From Dichetophora obliterata (lineage: Eukaryota; Arthropoda; Insecta; Diptera; Sciomyzidae): a DNA stretch of 64,000 nucleotides. Under the pieces are notes generated by a model, which saw only the letters and a list, made by a program, of their open reading frames with translations, ran no database searches and had not been told where the DNA came from. Position numbers and translations under genes: made by a program. Within the stretch, counting starts at the first letter, position 1, and the number at the start of each line of letters is the position of its first letter. This document shows positions 58,986 through 64,000 of this stretch, piece after piece. The DNA lies in contig OY986439.1 of assembly GCA_963920525.1 (NCBI GenBank), positions 793,001 to 857,000 of the forward strand. The letters run 5' to 3'.

Positions 58986-60059
58986 TAGTTAAAGGTAAAG
59001 TTAAACATTTATTAAAAACAAGGAAATGCATATGGTCATTTCCACCAAAAGGACTACCGCAACTGAAAAAATAAATGTTACTGAAAATTCTTTTAAACCT
59101 CCATAAAAAAGATGTAAATATTTCAATTTATATTTTGAGAGTACTGAGAGCTTATCTGTATTTGAATTTGAATAAAATGGCAACAAACATGGTTTTTCAA
59201 CAAAAGTTGAAAAATGGTGTCAAAAGTTTAAAAATTTTAACGAAAGTTGGAATTTTATAAGTAGAATAAATACTTGTATAGGTAATACAAAATTTAATTC
59301 AATTTCTTTCAGTTTTCGATTTTTACTGTCCTGAATTAAACTTTATATGATTTTCTAGTGCAATTAAATAAATAAAACTAACAAAAAAATGTGTACTTCT
59401 TTGAAGGAAAATCTGTAGCGTAACGTATGTATCGTAACGTATCATATTATGCTTTGTATAATGCCCTTTTTTGTCACTTCCACTTTTTACACTAAATGTA
59501 GTACTACTTGAGTCAGGTGAAAAACTAGCGGGGGTAGGGGGTAGGCTTCCCCCTTACTTTTTCAGAGTCGGTCTAATTGTTATTTTTTACTGAAATTTGT
59601 TTAAAATATTGATTTTTATTAACAATAATTAACAAAATAGCGCATCAAAGTCAGTAGTACCTTTCATTGTTATTTTCATAACAAAAACCAACTTTTGTCG
59701 GCTATTTTATTTTAAGTCATACGCAAAACTATCTTCAGTCGGCCAATTCACTTTTACTCGCACCTTAAACGAACTTCAGTCGGACAACTCACTGTAAGTC
59801 GTATCAGCGTTGAATTGTTGTAAACGAATCCAGTGTTCCTTTGTGAAATTTTGATAAAAAAGTACGGAAAGTGTAGTGCATAGTTATGTAAAAAAAAAAA
59901 AGCTCTTTTATACAAAATTATAAAATATGAGTTTCCCAATCACCTCATAAAAATAATAATATCAATGATAAAAGAAAAAAAATGTGTAGTTACAGATGGA
60001 CACAACACGACAAACAGAATATTTTATATACTAATTCAATATATATACTTCTTAGATTT
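58986..60059. other. A+T-rich sequence, nothing recognised
   Basis: No protein similarity. A weak direct repeat, 'atcttcagtcggc' and 'acttcagtcggac', lies near 59731 and 59772. Confidence 0.4.
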
Positions 60060-61360
60060 TAAATAAATTAGAAATGTCCCTTGCTTTTGCTGACGATGTG
60101 GTACTATATGCACATGGCTATAAAATAGAAGATATCCAAAGAAACTTTCGAACTAAATTTAATTATTTCCAAAATTATTGTAACACGTTGAAACTTAAGA
60201 TAAGCTACGCAAAATGTGAAGTAATATTATTTCGTTCCTCTCTTAGACGTGGAATCCACGATCTTCGTAAAAACTGGAAAAACTTGAAAATCGTTACTGC
60301 AAACGGCTATCAAATTCCAACAAAATTAAACGTTAGATATTTAGGAATTCATTTAGATAAATTTCTGTATTTTAACGAACATAATAAAATCATGTTAGAA
60401 AAAGCAAGATCTGCATTTATGTTTTTAAAAAACTTTTTTACTCACAACATCTGAAAAGTGATGTAAAAATAATTTGCTATAAGGCTTTTATAAGACCAAT
60501 TTTAACTTATGCTTGCCCAATTTGGTGGAATATAAGTCCGTCATATATGGAGAAACTTCATCTATTTGAAAGAAAATATCTTAGAGCATGTATGCATATG
60601 TATCGAAGTCAAAATTCAAACTACATACATTATATATTAAACAAAACACTTATAGAAGCTTCTGAAATATCAAGAATCTATAAAACTATACTTGAACTGG
60701 TAAGAAATCATTTTGCAAGAGCAAACTAGCTAAAAATAATATAATTTCTGGAGCATTTTATCCAAATCCTTTGTATTTTGAAAAATCTTTGGAGAGAGGG
60801 TTAATACCACCAGAAGCATTTCTTTATCTCGACACACTAGGTTATCTATCAGATTCATGCAACATACCAATAATTTACTACGTTAATAGAAGGGCGACTG
60901 ACAAAGGAATTCAACATGCTTCAATGATAGGCTCGAACCGATTTATAAATTGGAAATATTGTAATATACCTGAACGCGACAAATATAATAATGATCGATT
61001 AAATAGAAATAAATACTGGTGGCTTGACTGGCAAGTAGGTAACACTCAGCCTTAACATTTTTATTTTTTATTGTTAGGAGTTTTTTTATAACTAAACCAA
61101 AACCAAAATACACTTTTTACCAGTTTTTATTCCCTTTTTGCTGTTTATTTTAACATTACTACTGAAATAATAAAAATAAAAAAATAAAAAATTGATATTG
61201 ATAAATTATAAACTTATAAAAAAAAAAAATATTGTATGTATCGAGTTTAAAGGCATTTACATAATTATATTTTTTTAGAGTAAGTAGTTATCATTGTTCT
61301 ACTTGTTTGTCTTATAAATTGTTAATTTTGGGATTAATAAATTATTAAAAAAAAGTAATG
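60060..61360 (+). pseudogene. LINE reverse transcriptase fragment, C-terminal part, different clade
   Basis: Starts at the catalytic box LAFADDVVLYAHGYKIED, then CNTLKLKISYAKCEVILFRS, KLNVRYLGIHLDKFLYFNEH and EKARSAFMFLKNFF. After a frameshift near 60450: VKIICYKAFIRPILTYACPI, WWNISPSYMEKLHLFERKYL and RACMHMYRSQNSNY. After another near 60725: GAFYPNPLYFEKSLERGLIP to NKYWWLDWQVG, stop at 61055. The 3' region ends in an A run near 61348. The motifs fit the I/LOA/R1 side of LINEs, not the group at 13-17.9 and 44-46.8 kb; I cannot fix the clade. No endonuclease or RT fingers are present, so it is 5'-truncated. Confidence 0.8.
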
Positions 61361-61870
61361 TAAAAGAGAGCAGCGGACCAAATGCCAATAATTTACCATT
61401 TTTAGTCCAATTGGGAAACCGTGTCCTTGGGAAACCAAAAAAACCAAAAATAATATTTTTGTTTGAGCAAAAAAATTTTAAGGAAAAACGGATTTTTATT
61501 TAAGATTTAAAAGATAAAATCAGTAATCCGATTTTTATATCTATGCAAAAACTTGAAAATTATAAAATAATGATTAATGCTTAAGTTTTTTGAGTCCCTG
61601 ATACAAATACCTTAATAAAACCATAAAAATACCATAAAACCTAATTCATACATTTTAGATTTTCTAATAAGGATCGAAATCTTTCAAAATTAAGTGGTTT
61701 GTATAATATAAGATACTGCGAAAACTCTTGGTAGGCAAGGATTGGCATTCAGGGGCAAAGATGATGATAAAGATGGAAATTTTAGACATTTTGAGTTCCA
61801 AATCTCAAAATGAGTTTCTACTGGTGTTCTAAATGGAGCCTAACAAAAACTTTCTGAGCTATTTGGTCGA
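61361..61870. other. A+T-rich sequence, nothing recognised
   Basis: No clear similarity. It may contain further decayed parts of the hAT-type gene that follows. Confidence 0.35.
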
Positions 61871-62226
61871 AAGATACCATACATTCCATGCCGAGCACAT
61901 CGTATGAATACTTTTGTAGAACACGGCTGTGAGTCTAGTCATATTATTGTTGATATTTTTTCAATAGTTCTGCTTTGTTTTTTTTTTCATCCAGTACAAA
62001 AACATATTCACCTTTAATACTTTCGGATATTGAAAATGCGTTAAAGTTGCGTAACTTGTCAAAAACAAGATGGACAGCGCGTGCTGAAGCATTGCAAACT
62101 ATATGGGCATCGCTTTATGTCATTATTGATGTTCTTAACGAAATTTCCTAAAGCTCTGAAAAATATGACAAGTGGACTCGAAATGCTGCATATTCGCTAT
62201 CAAACCAACTTGTTTCTATGGACTTT
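61871..62226 (+). pseudogene. hAT-superfamily transposase fragment (ZMYM1-like type), decayed
   Basis: Reading with frameshifts: KIPYIPCRAHRMNTFVEHGC and ESSHIIVDIF, then after a shift LILSDIENALKLRNLSKTRW and TARAEALQTIWASLYVIIDV. This matches the central part of hAT-type transposases and their domesticated relatives (ZMYM1, the '52 kDa repressor' type). In these, 'YVPCAAHSLNLV' is followed by 'LSETRWSARADA' before the insertion domain. The catalytic N-terminal Asp region and the C-terminal dimerisation domain are not seen. Stops and frameshifts make it non-functional. Confidence 0.65.
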
Positions 62227-63299
62227 TTTTTTTTTGGATTCGCCCGGAGGTATGAAATCTTCCAAAGATACGTATACCCGTCCTATACGCATGCACGATT
62301 TACATTCTAAAATCTGCCCGAATCAGCCGGGACAGACAGAATGCACCTACGTACTAAAACATACCCCCTATTGGCAATTAGGATTTTCCACTAAGCACAT
62401 TAATTGGCTTTTCAGCGGAATTTAAAAATTGAATATATTTAAACGAGTATTTAAGTATACTTGATTCTATATAAATAAGCAACATCGAATTAAATAATAG
62501 TAATTATCAATTTAAGGTACCCGAAAAACAATCAAAAACACTAAACTCATTTTAACTGGTTTGCGGCCATTGTCCAACCCAAGGACCTACGTGGAAATAA
62601 GATAACTCTCATATCCGCCAAATCAAAATCCCAATTAGTTGGATATGCATTTGGGCTAACGCAGGCATAAACTTGTATGGAAAAGAGATATACTCTGGCA
62701 CAACAATCCAGGTGATAGTGTTAGTTCAGTCTAATTTCAAATTAGGAAACCACGTGAGCACGTAAATCACAATTCGATTTAAAATTAATATATTGAATAA
62801 TTAAAAAGTAAGTTTTAAAAACGATTCATATTTGATGGTGCTTACTTTATAAAACATAATATCGAGACAAAAAAGAGAAACAGAACAATCTTAATTACCA
62901 ACATTATATTGTTATTGACTTTTCTTGACTGTACATGACTTTATAATAAGTCTTGTTTTTATAGAAAATGTGCTAGTAAAAATGAAAGTCCTTACTGAAT
63001 CTCTTAAAGCAGTTGAACTGAATATTTAAGATGCTACGAAATTTATTTCCTGTACCCTTAAATCATTTGAAATAAATAACAATTAAAAAAAATTTTAAAA
63101 ATAAGCTTTTGTTTGAAAAAGACGTGAACTAAAAAGAAAAAAATTAATTTAAGTGACATTTGTCATATACATATGTAAAGAGTAGGTATATTCTAGGTGC
63201 ACAAGAACCCCTCTCTTGGTTACTCATCATCATAATATAAGCGTACGTAAATTGGTAAGTTCTAAAAAATTAATTATGCTTTTCAATCATTACTAAAAC
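62227..63299. other. non-coding sequence, nothing recognised
   Basis: The plus-strand frame ending at 62425 continues past the hAT similarity but its tail resembles nothing known. The rest is A+T-rich without repeats. Confidence 0.35.
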
Positions 63300-64000
63300 C
63301 GGCTGTAACTTACCTGCTGTAAAGTAGCAGTTCTTAAAAAAATTCATAAATACTGATTTTATATGATTTAAATAGAAATTCAAAATGTTTGATAGTAAAT
63401 CATATAAGCTCAACATAATAAATAACAGGTTCATTTCGAAAAAACTTTAATCAAATGGTAGAGCACGACCAAATAGAAACAAATAGAAAAATCTAAAAAC
63501 AACTTCAGTAACCATGCTTTGTTAGTGGAAGACTTCCAACAGACTGTTGGACTCCATAATACTAACATAAGCATAAAGACTAAAGTAAAGCAAAAATACA
63601 ACAACAAATATGAAATGGGAGAAAAACTGAGAAATTGACACTTAAAATCTCATCGCATCTGTGGTGCAGTGTGCTAGTGCGCGAATGCACGGTTGTCACA
63701 AAGATTTCTGATGAAGCCTTTAGCAGGCCCGAAATTGCAATAAAATCAGCTAGTGATTTTTTCTTTCTTATAATGAAAAAACGTTGTTGTTTCTTTGGAA
63801 AAGATTCATTTGAACAATAAATTGTTCTAACTTTGACTTAAAGCTCAATAAACGATTTTACACTATCAAACAACTAGAATTTGTATTTAAAATCAAGTAT
63901 GATTTAAACTATCAAACATTTAGAATTTGTATTTAAATCATATAAAATCAACATAATAAATAACAAGGTCAATTAAGAAAAAACATTAATTCATAAATAC
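63300..64000. repeat. two partial copies of a dispersed repeat with a truncated tRNA-like core
   Basis: 'Catataagctcaacataata' near 63402 and 'catataaaatcaacataata' near 63938 mark two copies about 540 bp apart. 'Attcataaatac' occurs near 63342 and at the window edge, suggesting a tandem arrangement that continues beyond it. Between them, 63617-63700 repeats the 58.82-kb block (GGGAGAAAAACTGAGAAATT, 'atctgtggtgcagtgtgct') with the T-arm deleted. The block at 63868-63960 is shared with 4895-4990. Confidence 0.6.

Noticed and set aside
62227..62425. Tail of the plus-strand ORF ending at 62425 as a hAT C-terminal domain
   Set aside because: No dimerisation-domain motif is visible after 62226; the frame just stays open by chance.
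1..64000. Long terminal repeat retrotransposons, endogenous viral genes or prokaryotic-type systems
   Set aside because: No gag, protease, integrase or envelope-like motif and no paired LTRs were recognised; nothing resembling a prokaryotic operon is present.

Overview
The window is eukaryotic, strongly A+T-rich DNA, most likely from an insect and probably a higher fly (Diptera). That inference rests on the mobile-element mix: mariner, Tc1 with inner and outer terminal repeats, hobo-like hAT termini, EN-RT non-LTR retrotransposons, tRNA-derived SINEs and Helitron-like repeats. I find no intact protein-coding gene and no canonical rRNA or tRNA gene. Every coding stretch I recognise is a decayed mobile-element gene or an orphan arthropod element fragment. 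Most of the remaining short ORFs look like chance reading frames.

Layout. 1-2.2 kb holds a mariner transposase remnant. 2.26-5.23 kb is a hobo-like hAT element (degenerate 8-bp target duplication) that contains a Helitron-like repeat and a small MITE. 5.4-8.2 kb has two MITEs, a second mariner remnant and a tRNA-derived SINE with a perfect 13-bp target duplication. 10.8-12 kb has an internally deleted DDE transposase and a TTAA-flanked element. 13.0-17.9 kb is a decayed two-ORF non-LTR retrotransposon on the minus strand. 18.1-21.2 kb is a three-level nest: a SINE inside a hAT-type TIR element inside the right terminal repeat of a Tc1-like element. 21.4-25.5 kb holds a TIR element with two tRNA-like cores, a minisatellite, a 0.92-kb foldback and a 1.1-kb TIR element. 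25.9-38.2 kb has scattered MITEs, hairpins, two orphan arthropod element fragments and a DDE transposase remnant. 39.8-42.4 kb is repeat-poor, less A+T-rich sequence. 44.2-46.8 kb is a 5'-truncated LINE on the plus strand. 49.0-53.6 kb is a hAT element with a perfect 8-bp duplication, followed by a recent 1.78-kb tandem duplication. 54.4-55.3 kb is the paralogue of the nested hAT element. 56.6-58.3 kb is a second repeat-poor island. 60.0-62.2 kb has a third LINE fragment and a hAT transposase fragment. 63.3-64.0 kb is repetitive.

The window has no operons or pathways. What can be read is the insertion order of elements. Paralogous copies inside the window supply empty sites that confirm two insertions. 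The most unusual theme is that tRNA-derived modules occur as a free SINE and also inside TIR-bounded DNA elements. All coordinates were read by eye and may be off by a few bases; no alignment or database search was run.
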